This document shows positions 10,651 through 21,349 of a stretch of 64,000 bases of DNA, piece after piece. Within the stretch, counting starts at the first letter, position 1, and each line of letters opens with the position of its first letter. Source of the stretch: Mesostigma viride. Taxonomy: Eukaryota; Streptophyta; Mesostigmatophyceae; Mesostigmatales; Mesostigmataceae. The position numbers and the translations under genes are program-made. Under the pieces are notes generated by a model, which searched no databases, was not told where the DNA came from, and saw nothing but the letters and a program-made list of their open reading frames with translations. The stretch lies in assembly GCA_009746045.1 (NCBI GenBank), contig RPFO01000667.1, forward strand, positions 6,342,254 to 6,406,253, in the 5' to 3' direction.

Positions 10651-11074
10651 CGTTGTAGATTCGGAAAATTATATCAGAGGGAGCGGGGAGACAAGGGCCA
10701 TTGCTTACAGCCATTTTCACCTGTCTTGTTGGCCTACTATCGCTCAACTGAAAGCGGACTTTCCAGTATCTAAGGTATGATCCAGGATCGATCCTATCGC
10801 GGAGATCTGTCGATTGCACTACCATAGTGGTCAAAATCACTTTGCGTCTAACTACTTTGCGACCCCAAAACAAGGCGAACTTTAAAGTTTGCGACCCAAA
10901 ATGAAGTCAAAGTTTTAGGTTTGCGATCCGGTCGACTTGTATAGGGTCAGGGCAGTGGCTTGTGTCTCACTTGACTTGCCCGGCGCTGGTTGTCTCTTTC
11001 AGTACATATAGCACTCACTTCGAATATAGCACTGATCAATGGTATAGAACTTCATTAAAAGTAATGATATATTA
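10651..11074. other. Spacer without recognisable gene
   Basis: This may include the 5' untranslated region of family B copy 1. A short imperfect repeat containing tttgcgaccc/tttgcgatcc recurs near 10857, 10889 and 10920. No coding or RNA gene is seen. Confidence 0.4.
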
Positions 11075-11385
11075 ATTGGGTCATGTTAGTGTGGAGCCTT
11101 GGAGAATTGATTAGCCCTATAAGGATGAGACGCCGCAAGGCCCGCACCTTCAAAGAACAGCTAGTAGAGGACGTGGGGGGGCTAGGCCTCTCCGTGATTT
11201 GGAAAAAGATGATGGACAAGGCCAAGTGGGCCCAGGTCATAGAGGACAACAACCCCCCTGCCGTGGGGAAGGAGCGTGTTTGCAAACGCGGGAGGCATGC
11301 TAGCCCTCGCGGAGCCTAGAGACAGGACCCCTAGGGTCGCGAGCGCCATTAGAGTAGGACTGTTTTGTAGATTAATTAACTAATT
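11075..11385 (+). mobile_element. Divergent APE LINE fragment, ORF2 C-terminal tail and 3' end
   Basis: The frame 11083-11319 contains GLGLSVIWKKMMDKAKWAQV and VGKERVCKRGRHASPRGA. These align with the ORF2 tail of the main LINE family (GLSVIWRQMVRKDRWQVVM ... VGAPRVTKYGIHSDSGRGA) but only at moderate identity. It is therefore a second, older LINE family of the same type. It ends in (TTAATTAA)-type repeat at about 11365-11390, tail to tail with the next element. Confidence 0.65.
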
Positions 11386-12082
11386 AATTAAAACACGTGC
11401 TCCCGTTGGGGAGTCACGGAGCACCGAAGTGCTTTTAATCCCTGTGTGTGCACAACAGGAGAAAGGGCAGAGACCCCCAGTCTCCTTCATGCCAAAGGCA
11501 TGCCACAGCTGCATTTGGGCGCGCTAGCTAAACGGACGCGCTAACGATCCGGCATACTGTGGGTGCAATAAGACCCGTGTGAGCATATCATAACAAGGAG
11601 CGTGGGCAAGTACATGTAATCTGATCGAAGCCAGGACGTAGCATGGCTGTACAAGGACTAAGCTATCGGGCTATGGCTGGTTGTGTACCGTGCGTTTGCG
11701 GTGCACGTGACTAGGTAAGGTGGCACAACTAGGCAAACAGTCTAAGCATGGCTGCCATGGCGGCAGTGACTACCGCCAATGAAGTCAAGCTAGGGCTACA
11801 AGCTATTCTAGCCCGCTGGGGGCGTCCACATCTTGTGGTTGATCATCAGGTCCCCGCCCCTCCAGTACACCTTGGGCTTCTGGGGGTCCTGCTTGTGGCG
11901 GAGGTATTCCGGCCACAGGTCACGTCGCTGCTGCTGCTGAGCGGGGGTCAGGTCGTCATCCAGCGTCCAGGTGAGGTCGTGCAACCGCTTGCGACGAGAG
12001 AGGAACCGCTGCTTGTCCTCACGGGAAGGGAAGGTGAGCAGGACTGGTGGGGGAGCCGCCTTGTCCCGTGAGTGGGGAAGGT
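11386..12082 (-). mobile_element. ORF1-only element, family C, truncated copy
   Basis: Minus-strand copy of the element that is complete at 54431-56408. Its 3' end carries the stem cgtgctcccgttggggagtcacggagcac and then simple repeat. The frame 12082-11808 encodes the end of ORF1 (VLLTFPSREDKQRFLSRRKR ... WTLDDDLTPAQQQQRRDLWP ... VYWRGGDLMINHKMWTPPAG). It is 5' truncated at about 12082, within the RRM-like region. Confidence 0.8.
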
Positions 12083-12237
12083 TTTGTAGATAGCTTGTAG
12101 ATAGCTTGTAAATAGCTTTTAGGTAGCTTAGACTGGTAGGATTGCGTGTACCCACCCATCCACCATCCATCCAACGGGGTTACTGCTCCGTGACTCCCCA
12201 ACGGGAGCACGAGTTTTTATTATATAATTAATTAACT
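12083..12237 (+). mobile_element. Family C 3' tail in opposite orientation
   Basis: From about 12179 the sequence reads ggggttactgctccgtgactccccaacgggagcacg followed by (TAATTAAT) repeat, the family C 3' terminus on the plus strand. The preceding ~95 bp contain a four-fold short repeat (tagcttgtagatagcttgta...). With 11386-12082 it forms a 5'-end to 5'-end inverted pair. Confidence 0.6.
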
Positions 12238-12407
12238 AAGTTGAATGCCCTTCACCGCTGGCTAGCACGCCGGCGATGGAGACGGGATTTTTGTTGTTTG
12301 GGGAACCGATTGTGGGAGGCTGAGCCCGCAGCCGCCGCTGATTGCTATTGAACCCTTGCAGCTGGCCAGGCCGCAAGGAGCTCAGCGGCGCGGCGCTAAC
12401 CGATAAG

Positions 12408-12487
12408 GCATGCTCGAGCCTCTAACCCGAGACTACCGGTAGGCTACCCGATAGTGCATGCTCGAGCCTCTAACCCGAGACTACCGG
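12408..12487. repeat. Tandem duplication, 48-bp period
   Basis: Thirty-two bases beginning gcatgctcgagcctctaa occur at 12408 and again at 12456, separated by 16 bases. The surrounding 12238-12690 otherwise shows no gene; one scattered segment is GC-rich. Confidence 0.8.
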
Positions 12488-12690
12488 CACTCAGCGGATC
12501 TGTGCTACCGAGGGCGACGGTTCTCTGACCGTCCCGGCGCGCACTGGCTTCCGTACCTTGCTTAGGCACCGACTAGCATCTAGACACCAATCTTTGATGC
12601 CCACCTGACTAGGCGCCCAGGCCGGCGACTACCGGCCAGCGGATAGATGCCACTCGGGAGCACAACTAGCTAATTATATATATTCATTAA

Positions 12691-12724
12691 GCGCAGTCAC
12701 GTGTCTATTAATTAATTAATTAAT
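12691..12724 (+). mobile_element. Isolated APE LINE 3' terminus
   Basis: The sequence gcgcagtcacgtgtctattaatt... is exactly the last bases and tail of the main LINE family. It is an extreme 5' truncation, or a fragment left after rearrangement. Confidence 0.6.
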
Positions 12725-12965
12725 ATATTCATTAAGAATGATAAATTACGGAGGTGAGATTGGCATGCAACATAAGGAAAACCCCGACAAGAAGAAGAAC
12801 CCTGAAAAAGTAGTAATCTGACACGGACATCCAAGGATCACGCCAGCTGCACAAGGTACAACTAACTACATCACAAAACTACGACACGCAGCCACATCGC
12901 TGCCGGCCCACCATGCAGGCCTGGGAGGGATCTAGACCGCATGGGTCGCGATAAAGTCGGACCGG
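12725..12965 (-). mobile_element. Family D2 LINE 3' end, inverted partial copy
   Basis: Reverse complement of the 3' end of the element at 13040-14044: the block around gataaattacggaggt, ggatcacgccagctgcacaagg and the last codons of its ORF. It makes an inverted duplication with that copy across about 800 bases. Confidence 0.75.
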
Positions 12966-13039
12966 GTGCGGCGGAATATATATTATGCCCCTCTCACCTC
13001 CGTAACTTATCATTCTCCATGAATATATATACGATCAGG

Positions 13040-14044
13040 GGAAGGCTTGGCTTCACTCCGTTTCCCTTGAGGGAAGCGTGGGGGCCGCATTCCTGCGCGC
13101 CCTCCCCATGAGCCCTCTGTTCACACTGGTGCCGGCCCTTATAGCCATCGCTCTCCGCCACCAGCTGTTTGCCCCGCAACCTCTCATCACGGCAGGTGCC
13201 ATCCTGCGGCAGCTGCGGGCTTGCTCTCGATACTAGTAGTGGGACGCACTACATCGCGTGCATGGGTGGCCATCAGAACCAGAACTGGTTCCTCTATCTC
13301 CATACCGCTCCCCTCCAGGTGGTGTGTGCCATATGGTTCGGTCGGTCGATTTCCCCACTCCACCATCAAGTGCGAGGACGCGGATGGGGCCGCCCTCTAT
13401 ACTCACCCAACCACCGCCCCGACATTACCGTGCTTGAATACGACGGGCAGGGTTGCCTCCTGCTCATCGATGTCTCGGTGGCTCTGCCGCTCTCCGGTCG
13501 CCACATCCTCCGGGCGGCTGTGGATGCCGGCGCTGCTGCCGCTGTGGCTGAGCGCGATAAATTTGCCTCCTACGGCAATGTGGGGCCCCACTGGGTCATC
13601 CCCTTTGTCCTTGAGGAGTTCGGGGGCATGGGCCCCAAGACAGCGGAGTTTTTCCACGAGTGCTGCCAGCGCCGTGAAGACCGCCTCGACCTCGAGGGTC
13701 AGACCGCCCCGTGGTCTGCCTGCACGTGGTCCTCGTATTGGCGGCAGCGCCTGTCACTCGCCCTCACTTGCACCGTGGCTGTCAGATGTGTTATTCCGCT
13801 GCACCCGGACCGACTTTGTCGCGACCCATGCGGTCTAGATCCCTCCCAGGCCTGCATGGCGGGCCGGCAGCGATGTGGCTGCGTGCCGTAGTTTTGTGAT
13901 GTAGTTAGTTGTACCTTGTGCAGCTGGCGTGATCCTTGGATGTCTGTGTCAGATTACTATTTCTTCAGGGTTCTTCTTCTTTTCGGTGTTTTCCTTATGT
14001 TGCATGCCAATCTTACCTCCGTAATTTATCATTCTCAATGAATA
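13040..14044 (+). mobile_element. REL-nuclease LINE tail, family D2
   Basis: This is a truncated LINE retaining only the C-terminus of its polyprotein and the 3' end. The reading frame from about 13047 carries LEGSVGAAFLRALPMSP, the usual linker after RT. A CCHC motif (CGSCG...THYIAC, C-x2-C-x10-H-x4-C) follows, then a restriction-like nuclease signature (RPDITVLEYDGQ...LLIDVSV). This order, CCHC then PD-...-D, is that of R2/CRE/NeSL and Dualen LINEs. The end contains tcattctcaatgaata, where the next element has inserted. Confidence 0.7.
13169..13891 (+). pseudogene. REL endonuclease domain of family D2 LINE (fragment)
   Basis: An open frame of 240 codons covers the zinc knuckle and nuclease. 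It starts inside the polyprotein, so the methionine is not a genuine start. Two stops separate it from the upstream linker at 13047-13168. In the nuclease signature the second conserved aspartate (LLIDVSV) is present. The conserved tail WGPKTAEFFHECCQRREDRLDLEGQ-like segment (residues ~152-176) is shared with family D at 40992-41663. The RT part is absent, so it is dead. Confidence 0.7.
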
Positions 14045-16061
14045 CTAATTAATTAATTAATTAGGAACATAACTCCATTGGGAGTATCTGTAGCACATAG
14101 CCCTTGAGAAGGGGCATGTGACCTATAATACATTCTAAGCTACTTCCTGCAAGGGTGGGAATGTAAACAACATTTGCTCTAGGTGCACTAGGGCACCTGC
14201 ACCACCCAGAGTCTCGGGCAACGCCCATGCAGCTAAGGGGAGCCCGTCATACTAAGGTGGGGAAGATCATCATGGCTATACAAAAGCTAGGGCATGGCTT
14301 CTCGACCGAGAGCATCTCTCTGCATAGGCATAGCATGGCTAAATTCTTAGTGCAACATCCATGGGGGTCCTGTTATAGGCATGGCGTGGCTTAATTCTTA
14401 AATGCATCATCCATGGCCATTATGGGCGCACATGCGCTGGGGCCGCGTGGCAGGCTAAGCCGTAAATCTACACTACTGCTATATTCCCTAGACTGGGGGT
14501 GCCTGCCAAGGCTTGTGGTCGACGTGGATGACGTCCCCCCCCCAGTATACCGGTTTCCCCCCTGCGCTTTGCCGTATCTGGAGGTAGGTCGGCCATAGCT
14601 CGCGTCTCCGTTGTTGCTGCATGGGCCAGGGTCAGGTCGTCGTCCAGCGTGAAGTGAGTCCTCGACTGAGAGCTTCTTGCGGTTTTTAAGAAACAACACC
14701 TTGTCCGCCATGGTGAGGAAGCCCGCCATGGTGAGAAAGGTGAGGAGCACGGGTGCCGGGCCAGCCTTACCCCGTGCGCGGGGGAGGCGGACAGCCGACA
14801 TGTCCAGCTCACCAGTGAGTAGCATGGGGGCAAAAATGCCTCGAGAAGGCTCGTGGAGGTCTCACCTGCCGGCTGGTCGAAGTTCTTGACTATGACGTTG
14901 TGGCTGCGCTGGGTGCGGTCGGCCTCCTCGCGGAGGTCGAGAGCTTGTTGTTTAATTAAGCTTTGCCGCGATGGTGGAGGTGGTGGAGGTGGCGCGTGGT
15001 GCTTGAGCAGGTCCGCCCAGGTCTGGGTGGGAGGGGCGTCGTCGCCTGGGCCAGCGGGGGCTGGCTTGGTGGCGATGTCCCTCACCGCCTGGGCGGTGAT
15101 GCCGGCGGCCGTTCTCAGTGCATGCACTCGATGGCTATGGCGGTGTCCTTTAGGCGTTGGTCGATGTCGAGAAGCTGGGCCTTGAGGGTGGCGGTGGACT
15201 GGGTGGAGGTGGCAGTGGAGGTGGAGGCGAGGAGGGTGCGGAGGTGGAGGTGACGGTGGTGGAAATGTGAGGGAGCTCAGCAGCCAGCGTGCCGCCCATT
15301 GCCGCCACATCTGTGGCAAGGGGGGTCACGTGCTGCTCGAAACCTTCCTGGGTGCGGACGATGGCTTCGGTCGCGACGGTTGGAGGGGGGGGCCAGATCT
15401 CGGCGTCGGAACGCCCGAGGAGGGAGCAGAGGGCGAAGCGCTGGAGCCGGGGGCGTTGCATGCGCGGAATGATATCAATGTCATCGGTGGTGGAAGGTAG
15501 GCCGTTGGGCCGGCGGCCGCCGTAACTGTGGGAGACGAGGTGCAAGCACAGGGCTACAAGCGAGGCGTGCGTGCCGAAAAACACGTCTTCCATAAAGGCT
15601 CCCGGGGTTCTTGTCCAGAAGCCAGGTGCGTTGATGTCAAAGCGGCTCGGCAGGGCGACTGCGCTTAGGTTCAGGCGATGCAGATGGCGAGGCAAGCCCG
15701 GGTGGGGGCTGGGCAACCACCAGTGCGCGACTAGTGTCATGCACCGCTACCTTCCGGACCTGAGGGCGAAGCTGCAGCCGGAGCTGCAGACGTATTTTCA
15801 TTGCTTAACGCATTCGTCAGGCTGCGTTGCGTAGAGGAGCGTTTGCTCGTCATAATAGCAGTTCGCGTAATAGCTGCAGGCTGGTCACAATACTGCGTTA
15901 CAGCTGTAACCGTTAATAGTAGCAGATGCGCCTAGAAAAGATGCATCGGTTGCAAGTGATCTGACGGAATTTGGGGCTCGGACGCAAAAGTTCTGAGCTC
16001 CGCCGTCAGCCATGGCTACCTCGTGGCTCGTGGCTCGTGTACTCTGGGTACTCTCAATGAA
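14045..16061 (-). mobile_element. ORF1-only LINE-like element, family B, copy 2
   Basis: Minus-strand element with its (AATT)n tail at about 14045-14070 and 5' end near 16035-16061. Twelve bases, tctcaatgaata, lie on both sides (about 14033-14044 and 16062-16073), a likely target duplication inside the end of a D-family LINE. It holds ORF1 only. The 5' region containing ctccgccgtcagccat also occurs in the complete family C element, so B and C share 5' as well as 3' ends. Confidence 0.75.
14488..15854 (-). pseudogene. Family B copy 2 ORF1 protein
   Basis: The start is MTSKRSSTQRSLTNALSNEN at 15854 and the end HKPWQAPP at 14488. Recognisable parts in order are a low-complexity N-terminus, a middle domain (DVFFGTHASLVALCLHLVSH), a probable coiled-coil/linker, an RRM-like segment (RSHNVIVKNFDQPAGETS) and the CTD (FTLDDDLTLA). 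Several frame changes and an early stop break it; one deletion lies in the RRM near 14840. It is homologous to the ORF1 of family B copy 1 and of family C. It would have been an RNA-binding chaperone of a retroelement particle. Confidence 0.7.
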
Positions 16062-16200
16062 CTCTCAATGAATATATATATTATAAAAATATAATTACTT
16101 ACAGCAGAGTGAAATCACTCAAACCAAAGCAAACGCCCAGCTATAAACCTATATACAGAGCCATGTCAAAGCTCTATACTACGATAAGACCAATGGGAAC
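16062..16200 (-). mobile_element. Family D LINE 3' end, part 1 (rest at 18376-18606)
   Basis: Reverse complement of the 3' end of the D-family LINE at 40988-41804: taattacttacagcagagtg through gaccaatggga. It is cut at 16200 by the insertion 16201-18375 and resumes at 18376. Confidence 0.75.
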
Positions 16201-16388
16201 TGTCGCGTTTGCGTGCCATTATATCCTAGCCTATCACTTGGAAGGCATATCCATAGCAATAGAGTACTCTTGTGTGTGATCCACTATATCCCCCCCCATA
16301 TAGTGGATCACACACAAGAGTACTCTATTGCTATGGATATGCCTTCCAAGTGATAGGCTAGGATATAATGGCACGCAAACGCGACAGC
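16201..16388. repeat. Near-perfect palindrome, ~90-bp arms around a C8 centre
   Basis: Left arm tgtcgcgtttgcg...gatccactatat and right arm atatagtggatc...cgcaaacgcgaca match almost base for base, with cccccccc between. The DNA can extrude a long cruciform. Confidence 0.9.
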
Positions 16389-16389
16389 G

Positions 16390-17944
16390 CATGGATGCCG
16401 GGATTTTTGGAGGTATTTAGGAGCAGCGCAGCGGCCATGGTGGTCGTTGTTCGCTCGTTTCTCTCCCTCACAACTAGTTTGTTGTCTTCATGGGGTTAAA
16501 CTTCTCGAACAGCCCGGAGCAGCCCCCGTGAGTGGTTGCATGTCGTTGCCATGACGATGGTTGATAAGATTGACAATGGTTTGATCCGGTTGGGATGTTG
16601 TTGGCATTGTGGACGAGAAACGTTCTGCTGACCCGGGAACAGTCCCGGGAAAGGGCCGGTTCGTCGTTGGCCAGTGTGCCAGTAACTGGGACATGAGCGC
16701 AGAGTCACACAGTTGATATAGATTATGACGTAAGTAAACACTGTTGCGCCACAGTGGCGTCATGGTTGGTCTGTGGTGATTTCGATGGGTCTCAAGGATA
16801 TGTAGTTACTCTTACAGTTGCGGCAGCACAACTCGGCATTCATTGTAATTTGTCAAATAACTATGGAATGAATGGTTTGGGCATTGCTTTCATCATAAAG
16901 CATTATTGCAATCTTCATAATATAAATATCGGCTGGCTGCGCTGCCTGTCATGAAGGTGGTGGTGCCGTCAAGGACCACACCTATCATTTCCACATTATT
17001 TATGTGATCCACTATATTCCCCCCCACTTTTTAGCTCGAAAAAATGAAGAGCCAAAAAGTCAAAAAGAGGATCACATAGGGAAAAAAAAATTCCCACGAC
17101 AGGACCACACATGCTTTTCAAATAGGCTAAGCAATAACCTCTTCAGTGCTTTTTCAAGGATAAGCATAATCCTCTTCATGGCTTTTTCAAGGATAAGCCT
17201 AATCCTCTTCATAGCTTTTTAAAGGATAAGCTTAATCCTCTTCCAAGTGCTTGATTCTGCAAGCAGCTTGGGTATATCTCCGGCTCAGGCTGTCCGAACT
17301 GAACCCGCCAAGGGTTGTTCGCTCGTTTAAATAATGTGGAAATGATAGGTGTGGTCCTTGACGGCACCACCACCTTCATGACAGGCAGCGCAGCCAGCCG
17401 ATATTTATATTATGAAGATTGCAATAATGCTTTATGATGAAAGCAATGCCCAAACCATTCATTCCATAACATTTGACAAATTACAATGAATGCCGAGTTG
17501 TGCTGCCGCAACTGTAAGAGTAACTACATATCCTTGAGACCCATCGAAATCACCACAGACCAACCATGACGCCACTGTGGCGCAACAGTGTTTACTTACG
17601 TCATAATCTATATCAACTGTGTGACTCTGCGCTCATGTCCCAGTTACTGGCACACTGGCCAACGACGAACCGGCCCTTTCCCGGGACTGTTCCCGGGTCA
17701 GCAGAACGTTTCTCGTCCACAATGCCAACAACATCCCAACCGGATCAAACCATTGTCAATCTTATCAACCATCGTCATGGCAACGACATGCAACCACTCA
17801 CGGGGGCTGCTCCGGGCTGTTCGAGAAGTTTAACCCCATGAAGACAACAAACTAGTTGTGAGGGAGAGAAACGAGCGAACAACGACCACCATGGCCGCTG
17901 CGCTGCTCCTAAATACCTCCAAAAATCCCGGCATCCATGCGCTG
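16390..17944. repeat. Inverted repeat with ~610-bp arms and 330-bp loop
   Basis: Arms 16390-16998 and 17331-17944 are reverse complements with only a few differences (for example around the ccata(g)ttatttgac site). The loop repeats a 26-30-bp motif four times (caaggataagc.taatcctcttc) and again contains gtgatccactatat followed by a C run, echoing the centre of the neighbouring palindrome. Confidence 0.9.
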
Positions 17945-18375
17945 TCGCATTTGCCAGCAAGCCGCCTGACGTGCAGTTAGACTGCCAGCAAAATGCAGAG
18001 CAAGTCTGTTCGACAACCACGTGCGAGCCAGCACACCGCACACTACGATCTGCGTATCTAGCTTTGTCAGATGGACTGAACATCATTCCGTCTGGACAAT
18101 ACAAAAGATTCATAACTGCCAAATGTCACGCACCGGAATATTGCGCAAGCCACCAAGGCTTTGCGCCCCAAAGTCTTGCGCCTGAACCTAAGTCAGGTCA
18201 CCTAAGACTGTCACTCTAGAAATTCAGGCCTTTCCGGCGCGGCGCTCCACACCGGCCCAAGGAACAAAGCCTGCGGCCTACTGAATCGGAACCAACCAAA
18301 CGTCGGTAACGATTCCGATTACGGCAACCGCGTAACTTCTTGAGTGCACGGACGTAAATGATCACGGACGTGACA

Positions 18376-18606
18376 GAACGCCTAATGGGAGGAACCTAAT
18401 AGCCCTGCTGCACCGCAAACTCAGCTCGCGTACGGCGGAGCATGATGTCAGCCATGGCCCGAGTCAGCGCCACCGACAAGCGCTGACGCCCATATGACGT
18501 CCAGGTCCGCGCCGACCATGGGGCCCGCGCGCTGGCCCTCCAGGTCCAGCCGGTCCTCCCGGAGCCGGCAACACTCCTTGAAGAAGGCGGAGGTCAGGGG
18601 CCCCAT
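18376..18606 (-). mobile_element. Family D LINE 3' end, part 2
   Basis: Continuation of the D-family tail from 16062-16200. On the minus strand it encodes MGPLTSAFFKECCRLREDRLDLEGQ-like sequence (18606-18530), then diverges in frame from the 41-kb copy. The rest of the ORF upstream is missing (5' truncated at the (ATTAATTA) repeat near 18610-18645). Confidence 0.7.
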
Positions 18607-18707
18607 GGATTTCAATGAATATATATACATAATTAATTAACTAAGGATGACTGGAACTGTAGTTTACTACTACACCGGCCTATAGGGTACCCTCATCATT
18701 TCAGGCA

Positions 18708-21204
18708 CGTGGCACCACCTGATTTGCGCACACTTCAGTTGCTCGAGAAATCTGACGACGCTCTGGAGGACTTCCCTGAAAAACGCGCCCACAAGCGCGC
18801 CGCAGAGGCGTTCGTCGACGCGTTGGCCATCCCGGCCAGCCACGCCCAGCTGTTCGCTGCCGGCCCGGCATCGGCCCTTCGGCACCTCGCTGACAAGCTG
18901 CCCGCGGCCGGGGCCCTACTGCCCCCCCGCCGCCCGCCCCGCTTCACCAGCCTGCACCGGCTCCCCGCCGTCATCCAGGCCCGGCAAGCCCTGCGCGACA
19001 ACAGCGACCCCGCCCGCTACGCCCGCCTCAAAGCCGATTACCACTCGGCCATCCAGCAGGCGACCAAGGAGCAGGAGGACCTTCATGTCCGCGAGTACTT
19101 CGCCCACCTCAAGGACCAGCACGGCAAGTACGCCTGGACCCGCCTGCGTCACGCCCAACGGCCCGCCGGCGGCGCGCAGCCGGCGCCGCGGACGCTCTCT
19201 GGCTCACCGCAGCAGCAGCTCGACCAGTGGTATTCCTCCCAGTCCCGGCTGCTCGGCGCCCCCCGCCGCCTCCGCCGCTTGGCCCTCTGGCGGCCGCCCG
19301 CCTGGCAGTCGCGCCTGCGGACGTCCCTGCGCCGCCCACGCCGCCCGCCGCTGAGCAGGACTACACGTACCCAGCCCTGACGGGACCCCTGGCCGACCCC
19401 AACGAGCTCCCGCCGTTCACCGAGCTCGAGCTGAGCACCGCCGCCAAGCAACTCCGCTTCTATGCCGCCGTTGGACCTGACCAGCTCCCAGCCCCGGTGA
19501 TTAAGCTGACGGCGCTCACGGGGTTCCTGCTTGACGTCTGCAACCGGATCCTGCTTGCCGACGCGCCGCCGATTCCTGAGTGGCAGCACAGCTACCGTAT
19601 TATGCTGTACAAAAACAAAGGTTCCCCTGACGACCCCGCCAACTACAGAGGAGTGTGCATCCAGAGCGCCGCACTTAAGTTGTTCATGCGCATGATCCTC
19701 AACCGCCTTCGTTCTGCTCTCGACTGTCACCTTGGGGAAAGTCAAATGGGCTTCCGTCCTGGGCGCAACACTGTCATGGCCATCTTCGTCGCGCGTCGCC
19801 TCTTCGAGGAAATCGCTTTCCTGCAACCTGGTGAGTTTCCCGCAATCTTGATCTTCGTCGACTTCATCAAGGCTTTTGATTCTGTCCTCTGGGACGCTCT
19901 ATGGGCTGTACTTGCTCGCGCTCGCGTCCCCACTCCCCTGATTACCGTCATCCGCACGCTGTATGAGGGGTCGACCACTTCGGTGCGCACTCAACACGGC
20001 ATTACCCCACCATGCCCACTGCAGACCGGCGTCTGGCAGGGTTGCGTCCTGTCGCCGTACCTGTTTATTATTGTAGTGGATTATGTTATGCGCCAGGCAC
20101 GTGCTCGCTTTGCTAGCATTGCAGGCCGTGCCCCTGGCCTAGCGATCACGAACGAGCTTGGGGAAGGGGGGCCGACTAACAAGCAGAATTTACTAGCTGA
20201 CCTCATTTATGCCGACGACATCACGCTCATCGAGAAGCCGGAGTCTGCCCAACTTTGGTTGGACTGCCTGGCGCTCGAGGCTCGGGCGGTTGGTCTAGAA
20301 ATCAGCCCCAAAACGGAGGCCCTGGCCCTCGGCATGGCAGGGCCCCCACCCACACTCCGCCTCTTAGACGATGCGGAGGTCAACTACCCTCCTTCAGGCC
20401 GCTTCAAGCTGCTCGGCAGTTGGCTTCCCGACTGCGAGGACGACATGACGACACGAATCGGCATGGCGTGGGCGCACCTCCATGACCACCGCCGCTGGTG
20501 GAGCAACCCCGCCCTACCCCGGATCGTCAAGCGTGACCTCTTCAAGGTCGTCATTCTGACGATCCTGACCTACGGCGCCGAGACGTGGGCACTGACGCAG
20601 GAGCTGGAGCAACGACTCGACGGCGCCGTCACCAAGATGCTGCGCCAGGCCCTTAACATCCCCTTTGGTTTGCACATTAGTAATGAGGATTTGTACGCTG
20701 ATTTGCCCTATGTTTCCCACATTATTAGGCACAGGCGCCTGGGCCTAGCCGGGCACCTGGCCCGCACAGATCAGGTAGATACATCAGATAGACTAGCTGG
20801 CACCATGCCCGCCCAGCCTGGGCGATATGTCCTCACCTGGCGTGCCCCCGGCCGCGCCCGGCAGGGCCGCCACCCGTGGACTTTTCGTGATAGACTCGGC
20901 ATGGACATGTGCTACACTAGACGTGACGGGCTCACCCCCGGGCAGCCTCCTGGTTTGTCTGTAATATGGAGGCAGATGGTGCGCAAGGATAGATGGCAAG
21001 TAGTGATGAAGGAGACCACCCCCAAGCCTGTGGGGGCTCCGCGTGTGACCAAGTATGGCATTCATAGCGATTCGGGCCGCGGTGCCCACACCCCTGTAAC
21101 TAGGACCTAGATAGCTTATACCATCCATTCCATCCCATGTTCCCCTCCCACTGAGGACTTATGCTCACGTGACGCAGTCACGTGTCTATTAATTAATTAA
21201 TTAA
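18708..21204 (+). mobile_element. APE LINE copy 2 (LINE-2), 5'-truncated, with target-site duplication
   Basis: Flanked by a 13-bp direct repeat, atcatttcaggca, at 18695-18707 and 21204-21216, the hallmark of target-primed reverse transcription. It starts in the linker between endonuclease and RT (the boundary sits at gcacgtggcaccacc) and ends in the stem cacgtgacgcagtcacgtg plus (ATTA)n. It is among the least damaged copies of the family and differs from LINE-A by few bases. Confidence 0.92.
18709..21110 (+). pseudogene. LINE-2 ORF2: linker, reverse transcriptase and C-terminal domain
   Basis: Frame 18709-19257 (KSDDALEDFPEKRAHKRAAE...) shifts by one base in a C run near 19257 into the 627-codon frame ending at 21110. 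Visible RT blocks: YRIMLYKNKGSPDDPANYRGV, MGFRPGRNTVMA, FVDFIKAFDSVLW (motif A with catalytic aspartate), TGVWQGCVLSPYLF and YADDITLIE (motif C, the catalytic YADD). Then come thumb-like sequence, IRHRRLGLAGHLARTD and a C-terminal tail. The RLGLAGHLAR block and the tetranucleotide tail are like RTE-type LINEs, although this family also has an ORF1; I would call it APE-LINE, RTE-like. The enzyme copies element RNA at a nicked target. The endonuclease is lost by truncation. Confidence 0.88.
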
Positions 21205-21349
21205 TCATTTCAGGCAGCCGTAGCCCAGCCTGAGCGGATTATGTATTGAAAGCCATTAATTAATTAATTAATAGACACGTGACTGCGTCACGTGAGCATA
21301 AGTCCTCAGTGGGAGGGGAACATGGGATGGAATGGATGGTGTAAGCTAT

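Larger units (their letters stand above)
16201..18375. mobile_element. 2.18-kb palindromic (foldback) DNA element
   Basis: The insertion begins TGTCGCGT and ends in the complement-like ACGTGACA. It is flanked by a 4-bp direct duplication GAAC (16197-16200 and 18376-18379). It splits a D-family LINE whose uninterrupted form is visible at 41665-41700. Inside are a 188-bp palindrome (16201-16388) and a second inverted repeat with ~610-bp arms (16390-16998 and 17331-17944). The 18130-18375 end is non-repetitive. No transposase is found; open frames in the arms are mirror images of each other and not credible genes. Confidence 0.7.

Noticed and set aside
16488-17841. Mirror-image 91-codon frames in the two palindrome arms
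   Set aside because: They are the same sequence on the two arms, with no domain and no codon bias; read as by-products of the inverted repeat.
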